Shown here: in pieces, positions 34,087-43,336 of the stretch
Layout: each line of letters opens with the position of its first letter
Position numbering within the stretch: position 1 is the first letter of the stretch
Origin: Ignavibacteria bacterium
GTDB taxonomy: Bacteria; Bacteroidota; Ignavibacteria; Kapaibacteriales; UBA4661
Assembly (NCBI GenBank): GCA_947459425.1
Contig: CANHDJ010000009.1
Span: 1 to 64,000 of the forward strand
Reading direction: 5' to 3'
Length of the DNA stretch: 64,000 nucleotides
Program-made: the position numbers and the translations under genes
Notes under the pieces: generated by a model
The model's input: the letters and a program-made list of their open reading frames with translations, nothing else
Told to the model about the DNA's origin: nothing
The model's database searches: none

Positions 34087-34917
34087 ATGAGATGGCGAGG
34101 GTGGGTGTCATGGATGTTGGTTTTTATGGTATTATCGTTGATAAATACCAATGCTAGTATAGCACAAAACTTCAATCGGCACGGGAAACACACGCAATAT
34201 CAAAAATCGTGGTTTTCCTTTCTATTTCCAACGATTAAGGGTTCGGGATTGCCACTTGTGAGCGAGCGCTTTGTCAAGCCATTTCACACTATTGTGGTCG
34301 AGGATCCATTTCGTGTCGTAATTCAACAGGGCGTACCACATCAAGTAATTGTTGTTGCAGATGATACTGTCTTGGAATATGTTCGCACGACTGTTTCCAA
34401 CGATGGTATATTGACTGTCGCAATGGACACACAGAATTACGAATATGACACTTTAGCCGTTTTTATCACGACACCTCGTATTGATGCTATTACTCTTGGG
34501 ATAAATGTCCAAGCAACTGTAAATGCACCTTTATCACTTGAGCATCTGACGACAACCATTGCCGGAGTAGGCTCTGAGATTGTATTTTTAGGTGGCACTA
34601 TTCGCAATCACACTATTGCTGCCAATGGAATTGGTTCAAGTATTGACGCTGTTTCTGTGACTAGCCAGAAGGCTGTCGTGTATATGCCCGCACTAGGAGG
34701 GCGCACACACATCCATGCCGCGCAAATTGAACCAATAGGCGTATATGGCATCGGGTCTGCTCTATATTATTCTCCTTACAATGCGAAAATGCCTGAACTT
34801 GTTGGTTCTGACGCTCAAAAACTTGAGGAATATCTCATACCTTTGTCAAAGCAATTTTCGCCTGCCTTGCCTCAAAAGTCGCCGCAACAACCATTGTTGA
34901 TACCACCAAAAAAATAG
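34087..34917 (+). CDS. Secreted GIN domain (DUF2807) protein
   Basis: A 276-residue protein with a signal peptide (cleaved near SIAQN, about 27). Residues 60-235 form a GIN (DUF2807) beta-helix: the usual opening FHTIVVEDPFRVVIQQGVP, then repeating short strands (VFITTPRIDAITL, ISG-like turns). A Pro/Gln-rich tail ends it. GIN-domain proteins are common surface or periplasmic proteins of Bacteroidota with no known function. It starts 2 bp after the nuoF stop, so it is probably co-transcribed, though a functional link is not evident. Base use is more AT-rich than nuoF. Confidence 0.82.
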   Translation: MRWRGWVSWMLVFMVLSLINTNASIAQNFNRHGKHTQYQKSWFSFLFPTIKGSGLPLVSERFVKPFHTIVVEDPFRVVIQQGVPHQVIVVADDTVLEYVRTTVSNDGILTVAMDTQNYEYDTLAVFITTPRIDAITLGINVQATVNAPLSLEHLTTTIAGVGSEIVFLGGTIRNHTIAANGIGSSIDAVSVTSQKAVVYMPALGGRTHIHAAQIEPIGVYGIGSALYYSPYNAKMPELVGSDAQKLEEYLIPLSKQFSPALPQKSPQQPLLIPPKK

Positions 34918-35015
34918 TGCAACCTATCGCTCTGTCAATGATTTTTGTGTAAACCTCACGTCTAATATCTCAACTTTTACTTTCTATTTCAATCACTGCA
35001 AGTTACTTGAAAACA

Positions 35016-36851
35016 ATGTACTCCATCGAACAAACCGACAAACAACTCCTCGGCACTAGCGCCGCTATTCGTTATCACCTGCACTTCGAGAATGCTCACC
35101 GCCACGTGGTTCGTGTGGTGATGGAAATAGATGTTGCCCACGAAGGCTCATTGGTGCTGGGGTTGCCCGTATGGATTCCGGGGAGCTACAAAATTCGGGA
35201 TTATATCTCGACACTCGGCAGTTTTAGCCTCACAAACCAAGATGGAAAGCCGCTTCCGTGGCAATGGCTCTCCAAAAACCGTCTGGCAGTGCAGGCGGAA
35301 AGCGGTATGTTGCGAGTAGAGTATATGTACTATGCCTACGAAAAAGACAGCACCATTCGCTCGTCGCACGTAACAAGAAATCATGCGTTCTTGAACCTTG
35401 TTACCTGCTGCCTCTACGTGGAAGGGCGCGAACAGGAAGTGCATCATCTCTCGTTTCACCACGACCGCTTGCGCTGGAAGAACGTTTCTACCTCGCTTTC
35501 GCCTGTGAAAGAGGAATTTGCTCCAAATGAAGCACTTGTGCTGGGTGCGCTGAACTACGATATTGTCGTGGATTCGCCTGTCGAAATCGGCAATCACTTT
35601 GTGGCAAGTTTTGAGCATCAAGGCTCGGTCGTGGAAACTGCGATTGCGTACAGAGGAAATTTCAATCCTGAATGGCTTCAAGACCGCATCAAAACGCTCG
35701 TTGAGCGCGAAGCACAGATTTTTGGTGGCTTGCCCTTTGACCGCTATGTCTTTATTATTCATCTCTTTCCGGGAATGCGTGGCGGCGGCTTGGAACACGC
35801 TCGCTCATCAGTGAACGCGATGGATTCGTGGGGCGATACCACAAAGCTGCATCGGCTCTTGTCTCTGCTAGTGCATGAGTTTTTGCACGTCTGGAACATC
35901 AAGCGTATCCGCCCGTTGGAGCTGGGTCCGTTTGATTACAACCGCGAAAATTATACGCGAATGCTCTGGCTTGTGGAAGGCGCAACGTCGTACTACGACG
36001 ACCATCTCACGCATCGGTGCGGCTTCTACACGCGGGCTGACTATTTCAAAATTCTGTCCAAAGACCATCTTTCGCCCTTTTTCCGCCAACCCGGACGCAA
36101 TGAAGCCAGCATCAAGGATAATAGCTTCCAAGCATGGGTGAAGCTCTATCTGCCGCACGACGACTCGGCGAACCGCAATGTGTCGTATTATCTACATGGC
36201 GGCTTGATTTTCCTTTGTTTGGAATTGTGGATTATTGCCGAATCAAAAGGCGTAAAACGGCTTGATGACGGCTTTCGTGCGCTTTGGGCGATGTATAAAA
36301 AGCGCCCTGAACGTGGGATTACCGAAGAAGAATTTATTGAAGCAGTCGAAAGCGCAACGGGCGTAGCCATCCGAGAAAACCTCACCAAATGGCTGAACGG
36401 CAAAGGCGACGACCTGCCATTTGATGAGCTTTTGGGGCGATTTGGCTTGGAATGGAAAGAACAAACGCCCACCGAACCCACGAAAATCGGCGAGGAAATC
36501 CCCGGAATGCCCGTGCTTGTGAAACTCTTCACAGGGCTAACGCTGAAAGCCGAGAGTGGGCGGCTTGTGGTAACACAAGTAGAAGATTTCTCTCCTGCCT
36601 ACGAAGCAAGTATTGGTGCGGATGACGAGATTATTTTTGTAAACGGGCAGCGCTGCACATCGGCAGAAGAATTTGACACACTTTTGGCAAAAAAAGGCAC
36701 GGAAAGCGCTTCAGAACTGGTGCTATCATCGGATTTGGGAATGACAACCGTCCATCTTACGCCCAAGCAAATGCCGGATTTTGCGCTCACGGCGAAGGAC
36801 GAGGCGAGTGATGAGCAAAAGGCGTTGTTGGAGTTTTGGTTAGCAAGGTAA
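35016..36851 (+). CDS. M61 family glycyl aminopeptidase-like metalloprotease with PDZ domain
   Basis: A 611-residue zinc peptidase. An N-terminal beta domain precedes the catalytic domain with HEFLH at 287-291 and the third zinc ligand E321 (WLVEGATSYY). A C-terminal PDZ domain covers about 505-590 (RLVVTQVEDFSPAYEASIGADDEIIFVNGQ). The layout matches M61 peptidases, which release N-terminal glycine or alanine. No signal peptide is visible, so it is probably cytoplasmic. ATG at 35016 is preferred to the TTG three codons earlier. It is 98 bp after the GIN gene and 33 bp before a Uma2 gene. Confidence 0.92.
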   Translation: MYSIEQTDKQLLGTSAAIRYHLHFENAHRHVVRVVMEIDVAHEGSLVLGLPVWIPGSYKIRDYISTLGSFSLTNQDGKPLPWQWLSKNRLAVQAESGMLRVEYMYYAYEKDSTIRSSHVTRNHAFLNLVTCCLYVEGREQEVHHLSFHHDRLRWKNVSTSLSPVKEEFAPNEALVLGALNYDIVVDSPVEIGNHFVASFEHQGSVVETAIAYRGNFNPEWLQDRIKTLVEREAQIFGGLPFDRYVFIIHLFPGMRGGGLEHARSSVNAMDSWGDTTKLHRLLSLLVHEFLHVWNIKRIRPLELGPFDYNRENYTRMLWLVEGATSYYDDHLTHRCGFYTRADYFKILSKDHLSPFFRQPGRNEASIKDNSFQAWVKLYLPHDDSANRNVSYYLHGGLIFLCLELWIIAESKGVKRLDDGFRALWAMYKKRPERGITEEEFIEAVESATGVAIRENLTKWLNGKGDDLPFDELLGRFGLEWKEQTPTEPTKIGEEIPGMPVLVKLFTGLTLKAESGRLVVTQVEDFSPAYEASIGADDEIIFVNGQRCTSAEEFDTLLAKKGTESASELVLSSDLGMTTVHLTPKQMPDFALTAKDEASDEQKALLEFWLAR

Positions 36852-36884
36852 ATTCGTTAAAATAAAGAGCAAAGGAAAAACCCC

Positions 36885-37496
36885 ATGTCCGCACAACCCG
36901 CACCACAACAGCTTTTCACGATAGAAGAATATCTGGAACGTGAAGAAAAAGCCGCGTACAAAAGCGAATATTACAAAGGCGAGATTTTTCCTATGGTTGA
37001 TATCAACCGTGCTTATGACGGTAATGGTGAGGCTCTTGTCATGGCTGGTGGAAGTATGCGCCATTCCAATATTGGCGGTAATATTTACCACGCTCTGCGT
37101 AAGCGTCTGGCGGGAACATCTTGTCGCCCGTTTAATAGCGATATGCAAATCCATATCCCCGTTGAGCAACTCTTTACCTACCCCGATATTTCCGTTATTT
37201 GCGGCAAACGCGACCTTTTTCAAGACAAAGCCTTGATGAATCCCCGCGTCATCATTGAGGTTTTATCAGATTCGACCGAAGGTTATGACAGAGGAGCAAA
37301 GTTTCGCTTCTATACAAAAATCGCTTCCTTGCAAGAGTATGTGCTTGTCTCGCAGAATGAGCGCATTGTAGAGGTTTTTCGTCGCAATGAGCAGCAGCGC
37401 TGGGAATTATTCGTGTTTGCCGAAAACGAAAATGTTGAATTAGCATCTGTCGAATGTACGCTCACGATGGATGAAATCTATGAAGACACGGAATAG
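36885..37496 (+). CDS. Uma2 family (DUF820) putative endonuclease
   Basis: A 203-residue PD-(D/E)XK-fold protein. The opening FTIEEYLEREEKAAYKSEYYKGEIFPM is the family signature. The likely active-site residues are Asp in YPDISVICG and the acid in PRVIIEVLSDST. Next come the family segments GAKFRFYTKIASLQEYVLVSQ and VEVFRR. Uma2 genes are plentiful in Cyanobacteria and some Bacteroidota and are called putative restriction endonucleases without proof. It is unrelated in function to the surrounding genes. Confidence 0.88.
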   Translation: MSAQPAPQQLFTIEEYLEREEKAAYKSEYYKGEIFPMVDINRAYDGNGEALVMAGGSMRHSNIGGNIYHALRKRLAGTSCRPFNSDMQIHIPVEQLFTYPDISVICGKRDLFQDKALMNPRVIIEVLSDSTEGYDRGAKFRFYTKIASLQEYVLVSQNERIVEVFRRNEQQRWELFVFAENENVELASVECTLTMDEIYEDTE

Positions 37497-37573
37497 CGTA
37501 TGAACACTTGCTTTCAAAACATTAACCAAAACATCGCTAACCAAGCAATTACGCATCAAGCAATCCAATAACC

Positions 37574-38938
37574 ATGAACTACACCATCATCGGCGCAGGC
37601 AAAAGCGGCTTACACGCTGCCTTTCTAGCGCAAGACCTCGGACACAATGTTTTTCTCACCGAAGCAAAGCCGGAAGCGGAGGCAAAATCTGCCGCAGAGC
37701 AGCTCGCAAAACGCAGTATTGATGCTGAGTTTGGCGGACATACGGATAAAGGCTTGAAGGCAGATATCGTCGTCGCTTCGCCCGGAGTACCGCCCTCGAA
37801 CCCGTTTATTCAAGAAGCGGAAAAACGGAACATTCCGATTATCAGCGAAATCGAATTTGCGTGGCGGCAGCTTGATACTGTGCGGAACCCCGTCGTTGCT
37901 ATCACCGGGACAAACGGTAAAACCACGACGACGGCGCTAACGGCGCATATTCTCAACAATTCCGGCAAAAAAGCGATTGCCTGTGGGAATATCGGCACTG
38001 CGATTACGTCCGTGGTGCGGGGGCTGGAAGCGGGGACGATTTTGGTCGTGGAAGCCAGTAGTTATCAGCTTGACCGCATTGTGGATTTTCGTCCCGATGT
38101 GGCGCTATTGCTGAACATCACTCCCGACCACCTGAGCTATCACGGTACATTCGAGAACTACTGCGCCGCGAAGAATAAAATTACTTTGAACCAAAACGAA
38201 AAAAATGTGTTAATTTTGAACGCCGATAATGAGCCGTCTTTAGCAGCAGCGGCACATTCTCGCGCACAAATCCTACACTTCGGCGTACATCCTTTGCAGC
38301 AAGGCTTGTACGTATCATCAGGAAAATTGCTCATTCCCCGTGGGCATCCTGATTCACAGCACGCTGATTTTCAGCATAAAGAGGAACAATTAATGATGGT
38401 TGATGAACTCCGTATTCCCGGAATTCACAACGTGTATAACTCAATGGCGGCAGCCCTGGCTGCGCGTGCCTTTGAGATACGCAATGAGAATATTCGGGAC
38501 AGTCTGATGAGTTTTACTGGTGTTGAACATCGCCTGGAATATGTCCGTACCGTGAATGGTGTTGATTATATCAACGATTCCAAAGCGACCAACATCAACT
38601 CTACGTGGTATGCCCTTTCCAGCTATTCCAAACCCCTTGTATGGATTGCCGGTGGTCGCGGCGACAACAACGACTACTCCACGCTTGACGACCTCGTGCG
38701 TCAAAACGTACGGTGCGTCATTGCTATTGGCGAAGAAGCAGATGCCATTTTTAACCACTTCAGTTCGATGGTGCGGTGCGTGAAGGCTTCGTCTCTTCAA
38801 GACGCGGTTTCTCGTGCGGCGGACTTCGCGGAAAGTGGCATGGCGACGCTCTTTTCTCCGGCTTGCAAGTCGTTTGATATGTTTGCGAATTATGAACATC
38901 GCGGACAGGTCTTTAAAGAAGCTGTTACTGCTTTATAG
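37574..38938 (+). CDS. murD: UDP-N-acetylmuramoyl-L-alanine--D-glutamate ligase (MurD)
   Basis: A 454-residue cytoplasmic ligase that adds D-glutamate to UDP-MurNAc-L-Ala in peptidoglycan synthesis. The N-terminal Rossmann-like domain opens IIGAGKSG. The ATP-binding P-loop ITGTNGKTTTT is at 110-120, with the conserved NITPDHLSYHG and EHRLEYVRTVNGVDYINDSKATN in the C-terminal region. It is followed 14 bp later by ftsW, the usual murD-ftsW order of the dcw cluster, but the rest of that cluster is missing here. Confidence 0.96.
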   Translation: MNYTIIGAGKSGLHAAFLAQDLGHNVFLTEAKPEAEAKSAAEQLAKRSIDAEFGGHTDKGLKADIVVASPGVPPSNPFIQEAEKRNIPIISEIEFAWRQLDTVRNPVVAITGTNGKTTTTALTAHILNNSGKKAIACGNIGTAITSVVRGLEAGTILVVEASSYQLDRIVDFRPDVALLLNITPDHLSYHGTFENYCAAKNKITLNQNEKNVLILNADNEPSLAAAAHSRAQILHFGVHPLQQGLYVSSGKLLIPRGHPDSQHADFQHKEEQLMMVDELRIPGIHNVYNSMAAALAARAFEIRNENIRDSLMSFTGVEHRLEYVRTVNGVDYINDSKATNINSTWYALSSYSKPLVWIAGGRGDNNDYSTLDDLVRQNVRCVIAIGEEADAIFNHFSSMVRCVKASSLQDAVSRAADFAESGMATLFSPACKSFDMFANYEHRGQVFKEAVTAL

Positions 38939-38952
38939 TCCATCAAAAAACC

Positions 38953-40104
38953 ATGAATCCACCAGCATTTGTCGCAAACTTACGCCAGCAAGCCCTTACG
39001 CGCTCGCATATAGACTGGATGCTCTTTTTGGCATCGGTCGCACTCATGCTGTTCAGTATTGCGTTTGTGTATAGCGCCAGTGCGTACTTTGCGGATGTGA
39101 AATTTGGTTCGCCGGAGAAACTTTTTGTCTTGCATACAGTCCGCGTGGTGCTGAGTTTGATGATTATTCTGCTTTTTTCCCGCATTGACTATCATCTCAT
39201 TTGGAAGTATTCCAAATCCCTCCTGATTTTTTCTTTGGTATGCCTCGTCTTTGTCCTCTTGGCAGGAACAACCATAAAAGGGGCTAAACGCTGGATTGGC
39301 TATGGTCCGTTAAGTTTTCAGCCATCCGAACTTGCTAAATTTGCGCTGGTGATTCATCTTGCGCGTCTTTTGGCGGAAAAGCAAGGCTATATCAAGGATT
39401 TCCAGCGTGCCTTCCTGCCGATGCTTTTTTGGATTGCTGCTTCTGCTGCGCTGATTGCCAAGCAGCCGAATTTCTCCACCGCAGGTGTTATCTTTATTCT
39501 GGGCGTTCTTTTGCTGTTCATTGGCAACGCTAACGTGCTGCATATTGCGGGATTATTCGTGCTGGGTTTGATTGGAGGCGGTTTGTATGGAATTTCGGCG
39601 GATTATCGTATGCAGCGTATAACCGACTTTACGCAGCAATTCAGCTCCATGTTCGACGCGGAAAATGTTCGTAATGTAAACTATCAACTACAGCAAGCTA
39701 TTCTAGCATTTGGCAATGGTGGGGTTATGGGCATGGGACCCGGTCAGAGTCGGCAACGAGACTGGTTTTTGCCGGAATCCTACGGCGATTTTATTTTCTC
39801 CATTATCGGCGAAGAATACGGTTTTATCGGGGTTTTGGCAATTATTATTGCCTTTGCACTCATTCTCTGGCGGGGCTTTATCACCGCTCGCCGTGCGCCG
39901 GATGATTTCGGACGATTCCTTGCCGGCGGCATCACGATTACCTTTGCGCTCTATGCCGTGATTAACATGGGCGTAACAACGGGACTTTTACCGACCACAG
40001 GCTTACCACTTCCCTTCATAAGTTATGGCGGTACGGCTATTCTTTTTTCGGCTGCGGCATTGGGTGTGCTGCTGAATATTTCCGCACAATCTCACAAAAT
40101 CTAG
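38953..40104 (+). CDS. ftsW: Peptidoglycan polymerase/cell division protein FtsW
   Basis: A 383-residue SEDS-family membrane glycosyltransferase that polymerises lipid II at the septum. About ten helices are visible. Conserved segments include KGAKRWIGYGPLSFQPSELAKFA, the Asn-Gln region NYQLQQAILAFGNGGVMGMGPGQS, GDFIFSIIGEEYGFIG and the C-terminal MGVTTGLLPTTGLPLPFISYGG. Its position after murD supports FtsW rather than RodA. It is probably co-transcribed with murD. Confidence 0.95.
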   Translation: MNPPAFVANLRQQALTRSHIDWMLFLASVALMLFSIAFVYSASAYFADVKFGSPEKLFVLHTVRVVLSLMIILLFSRIDYHLIWKYSKSLLIFSLVCLVFVLLAGTTIKGAKRWIGYGPLSFQPSELAKFALVIHLARLLAEKQGYIKDFQRAFLPMLFWIAASAALIAKQPNFSTAGVIFILGVLLLFIGNANVLHIAGLFVLGLIGGGLYGISADYRMQRITDFTQQFSSMFDAENVRNVNYQLQQAILAFGNGGVMGMGPGQSRQRDWFLPESYGDFIFSIIGEEYGFIGVLAIIIAFALILWRGFITARRAPDDFGRFLAGGITITFALYAVINMGVTTGLLPTTGLPLPFISYGGTAILFSAAALGVLLNISAQSHKI

Positions 40105-40181
40105 CTCTCCGGCATTTACCTCTCGAAAAATTTCCGTAAGTTTGTGATTCTCGTGAATCTCACAAACCAAACGAAATCCGC

Positions 40182-40946
40182 ATGAACGCTATCACATATA
40201 AGGACTGCCTTGTTGGCTTGGTAACATACAATAATGGGGAAGACCTCGAAAAGACACTCGCTAAATTTCCTCAAAACCCACCGTACTCCGTCGTTATCCA
40301 TGTTGATGGCTCGACCGATGGCTCCGATGCTTGCTTAGAACATTTTCCTTACCCTGTAATCCGCACTAATCCCAATCGAGGTGTTGGAAAAGCTATTAAA
40401 AATTGCATTGAATATGCTCGTACTAATGGCTTCAAGGCAGTGGCAATCATTCCCGGCAACAATAAAAATCACCCGGAAGAATTGCCGATATTATTTGAGC
40501 CGATTTTAAGCGGGAAGGCTGATTATGTGCAGGGTTCGCGCTACTTGCAAGGCATGGCGGAAGAGCGTCGGCGAGCGCACACACCGCTTTTTCGGCTGGT
40601 AATGGTGAAAGTTCACGCGCTCATGTTTAGCATTTTGACGGGAAAGCGCTGCACTGATGCGCTTGATGGGTTTCGTGCCTACAAAGTAGAAATTTTTGAT
40701 GACCCCGCTATTAACATTTGGCAAGAGTGGCTTGATACCTACGAGCTTGAAACATACCTACACTATAAAGTGCTTAAATCCAAGAAGTGGAGATTTACGG
40801 AAGTCGCAACATCAAAGACTTACCCCAGCGATAAAAAAACGCTTTTGAACGTGCAGGGGCGAAAATATTCCCATATCCGACCATTTATTGATTGGTGGCG
40901 TATTTTGCGCCCGTTATTGTATTTGATACTTGGCTTGCGAAAATAG
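40182..40946 (+). CDS. Family 2 glycosyltransferase
   Basis: A 254-residue GT2 (GT-A fold) enzyme related to dolichyl-phosphate mannosyl/glucosyltransferases. Residues 9-16 (VGLVTYNN) start the nucleotide-binding fold, VIHVDGSTDGS follows, and the segment RGVGKAIKNCIEYA is typical. The usual second Asp motif appears as AIIPGNNKNHPEEL, with Asn where most relatives have D-x-D, a point of doubt about activity. The D-GFRAYK segment and a C-terminal basic region follow. No transmembrane anchor except a short hydrophobic end. TAAGTTTG at 40137-40144 fits a -7 box, so it has its own promoter after ftsW. Confidence 0.85.
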   Translation: MNAITYKDCLVGLVTYNNGEDLEKTLAKFPQNPPYSVVIHVDGSTDGSDACLEHFPYPVIRTNPNRGVGKAIKNCIEYARTNGFKAVAIIPGNNKNHPEELPILFEPILSGKADYVQGSRYLQGMAEERRRAHTPLFRLVMVKVHALMFSILTGKRCTDALDGFRAYKVEIFDDPAINIWQEWLDTYELETYLHYKVLKSKKWRFTEVATSKTYPSDKKTLLNVQGRKYSHIRPFIDWWRILRPLLYLILGLRK

Positions 40947-40960
40947 GTTGGAGCGGTATT

Positions 40961-41419
40961 ATGACAGAATACAGACGAACAATCTCTCAAAATACTGATT
41001 TTCAAATGCTTATACAGCTATTGGACAAGCATTTAAGTATGATCAATGGTGATGATGATACATTTTTTGCAGCTTTCAATACAGTCGAACAGATTCATCA
41101 CGTCATCGTAGCTTATTGTGATGGAAAACCAGTCGGATGCGGGACATTTAAAGGCTTTGCGGATGATACAGCGGAAATCAAGCGAATGTTTGTGCTTGAA
41201 GAGTATCGTGGACGTGGAATTGCACAGGGGATTGTAGCAGAATTAGAAGCATGGGCTATGGAAACAGGTTTTTCGGTGTGTCTCTTGGAGACAAGCAAAA
41301 AACTAGCCTCAGCCATTCGGCTTTATCAAAAGAGCGATTACGTGATTATTCCAAACTATGGTCAATATCAGGGCGTAGAGACGAGTGTGTGTATGCAGAA
41401 AGTTATTCGCTCGCTTTGA
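40961..41419 (+). CDS. GNAT family N-acetyltransferase
   Basis: A 152-residue GNAT enzyme. The acetyl-CoA-binding motif A is V-L-E-E-Y-R-G-R-G-I-A (about 88-98), preceded by strand AEIKRMF and followed by the motif B region LETSKKLASAIRLYQKSDYVII. The substrate is unknown. The start at 40961 lies 14 bp after the GT2 stop; a longer frame overlapping the GT2 gene is rejected. Its 3' end overlaps the end of hisIE on the other strand by 17 bp. Confidence 0.88.
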   Translation: MTEYRRTISQNTDFQMLIQLLDKHLSMINGDDDTFFAAFNTVEQIHHVIVAYCDGKPVGCGTFKGFADDTAEIKRMFVLEEYRGRGIAQGIVAELEAWAMETGFSVCLLETSKKLASAIRLYQKSDYVIIPNYGQYQGVETSVCMQKVIRSL

Positions 41420-42038
41420 TGTCAGTAGTAGATTTTGTTGTATGGCGCTCTCGAAGAATATCCAGAACGCTTTCGAGAGAAATTTCTTTCGCTGCCAGTA
41501 AGACCGTAAAATGAAAGAGTAAATCGGCAGCTTCGCCTTTGAAAAGGTCATCATTGCTATCTTTTGCTTCGATGACCAGCTCTACTGCCTCTTCGCCTAC
41601 TTTTTGCGCTACTTTATTCATGCCACGAGCAAGGAGTTTGCTAGTGTAGGAGTTTGGCGAGGGATTTGCCTTGCGGTCAAGAACTATGCGCTCTAACTCA
41701 TGCAAAAATGATGTTGTGGAGGTGTTTTGTTCACCAAAGCACGTATCGGATCCGGTGTGGCACGTTGGTCCTTCGGGGTGCGCTTTAATGAGGAGTGTGT
41801 CGTTATCACAATCAGGGAGAATTTCGACGACGCGCAGGAAATGTCCCGATGTTTCTCCTTTTGTCCAGAGCCGTGATTTGGAGCGACTAAAGAAAGTAAC
41901 AATCCCTTCACGTTGAGTTTTTTCCAATGCTTCGGGGTTCATATAGCCGAGCATCAAGACTTTTTGCGTTATTGCGTCTTGAATAATTGCTGGAACTAAG
42001 CCATCTTGCTTGTCGAAATTGAGATTTGCAGACATCAT
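41403..42038 (-). CDS. hisIE: Bifunctional phosphoribosyl-AMP cyclohydrolase/phosphoribosyl-ATP pyrophosphatase
   Basis: A 211-residue enzyme for histidine steps 2 and 3. The HisI domain (about 1-115) shows the family segments VLMLGYMNPEAL, FFSRSKSRLWTKGETSGH and the zinc/active site GPTCHTGSDTCF. The HisE domain (about 120-205) shows SYTSKLLARGMNKVAQKVGEEAVE. The start at 42038 gives an ATGA overlap with the cheB stop; MSANL three bases later is also possible. No other his gene is in the window, and it is the last gene of a chemotaxis unit, an unusual place. Confidence 0.95.
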   Translation of the reverse strand: MMSANLNFDKQDGLVPAIIQDAITQKVLMLGYMNPEALEKTQREGIVTFFSRSKSRLWTKGETSGHFLRVVEILPDCDNDTLLIKAHPEGPTCHTGSDTCFGEQNTSTTSFLHELERIVLDRKANPSPNSYTSKLLARGMNKVAQKVGEEAVELVIEAKDSNDDLFKGEAADLLFHFTVLLAAKEISLESVLDILRERHTTKSTTDIKASE

Positions 42039-43276
42039 ATTTTTGCATTGACGGCATGAACACCAACACAAGCAGCAATCGCATCGGCAAGCTGTTCAAG
42101 AGGCTGAACCTCGTCAGCAATTCCTTCGTCAACAACGGCTTTGGGCATACCATAGACGACGCATGATTCCTCGTCCTGAGCAATCACATACCCACCTTTG
42201 GCATTCAATTTTTTGAGTCCTGCTGAGCCATCGCGTCCCATTCCCGTCATAATCACGCCTACGGCATGACCGCCAAACGCCTCAACGACAGACTCAGCAG
42301 TAACATCCACCGAGGGACGGTGGAGTGTTTCCGAAGGGTCGGGCGTAACATGAATAGTGCGCTGGTCTTTTCCAATTTTCAAGTGCAATCCGCCCGGAGC
42401 AATCAGCACCAGTCCGGGTTCTAATACATCGCCATCTTGTGCTTCGCGGACAACAACGTGTGAAAGCGTATTCAAGCGGTCTGCGAGAGACTTTGTGAAG
42501 TGTGCCGGCATATGCTGGACTATAAGCATACCAACAGGAAAATCCTTCGGCAAACGCGGTACAACTTGGTGTAGAGCAAGTGGTCCGCCAGTGGAAACTC
42601 CGAGAACGATGACTTTTGCGTGTCCGGCTGCTGGACGTTTTCTTCCGGTTAATCGCACTTCATGAAGCGGTTTAGTTTGAGAAGGTGCTGGAGATGGAGC
42701 GGGTGAGGAAATCTCTGCGCCTCCATCCTGCATAGATTGTTGGCGGCGGCGGGCGATGCGCTCTTGGAGAGAGAGGCGCTCATTACTATCGTCTGCTTTT
42801 GCCGGACTTGCTGCCGGGGCAGCCCGACGAAATCCAAGACCTCCCAAAAGTGAAGGGCGGCTTAGACGCGATTTCACACCAGCACTTTGCGTAATTGCTT
42901 TGACTTTACCGACCAATTCATCACGCATGGTTTGCTGGATTGTCAGTGTGGATTGCTTGGAGATAAAATCTACGGCTCCCAGCGAGAGTGCTTCAATAGT
43001 GGCTTCCGCGCCTTCAGTTGTAATACTACTGACCATCAGGACTGGCGTTGGATTCTGCTCCATAATCAAGCGCAGTGCCTCCAAGCCGTTCATAATGGGC
43101 ATCTCCACATCCATCGTGATAATATCGGGCTTGAGTTCACTCGCTTTTTCAACAGCTTCTTTCCCGTTATTGGCAAGTCCAACAATTTCTATGTCCGGCT
43201 CGCTTTGAAGCATGGTTGAAAGCGCTTTACGCACAAATGCCGAATCGTCAACGATTAAAACCCGTATTGGTTTCAT
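42035..43276 (-). CDS. cheB: Chemotaxis response regulator protein-glutamate methylesterase CheB
   Basis: A 413-residue enzyme that demethylates or deamidates chemoreceptors. The receiver domain (1-125) has IVDDSAFVRKAL and the phospho-Asp in DIITMDVEMPIMNG. A linker of about 90 residues rich in Pro, Ser and Arg follows, longer than usual. The esterase domain (about 210-405) has the nucleophile Ser in LGVSTGGP, His in VQHMPAHFT and Asp in GMGRDGSAG. It lies 60 bp after cheA and overlaps hisIE. Confidence 0.95.
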   Translation of the reverse strand: MKPIRVLIVDDSAFVRKALSTMLQSEPDIEIVGLANNGKEAVEKASELKPDIITMDVEMPIMNGLEALRLIMEQNPTPVLMVSSITTEGAEATIEALSLGAVDFISKQSTLTIQQTMRDELVGKVKAITQSAGVKSRLSRPSLLGGLGFRRAAPAASPAKADDSNERLSLQERIARRRQQSMQDGGAEISSPAPSPAPSQTKPLHEVRLTGRKRPAAGHAKVIVLGVSTGGPLALHQVVPRLPKDFPVGMLIVQHMPAHFTKSLADRLNTLSHVVVREAQDGDVLEPGLVLIAPGGLHLKIGKDQRTIHVTPDPSETLHRPSVDVTAESVVEAFGGHAVGVIMTGMGRDGSAGLKKLNAKGGYVIAQDEESCVVYGMPKAVVDEGIADEVQPLEQLADAIAACVGVHAVNAKI

Positions 43277-43336
43277 GGTATTTTGTATTAAACTCGCTCG
43301 TTTGCTAAAATCATTCAATTAAAAAGGGCTTGAAAT

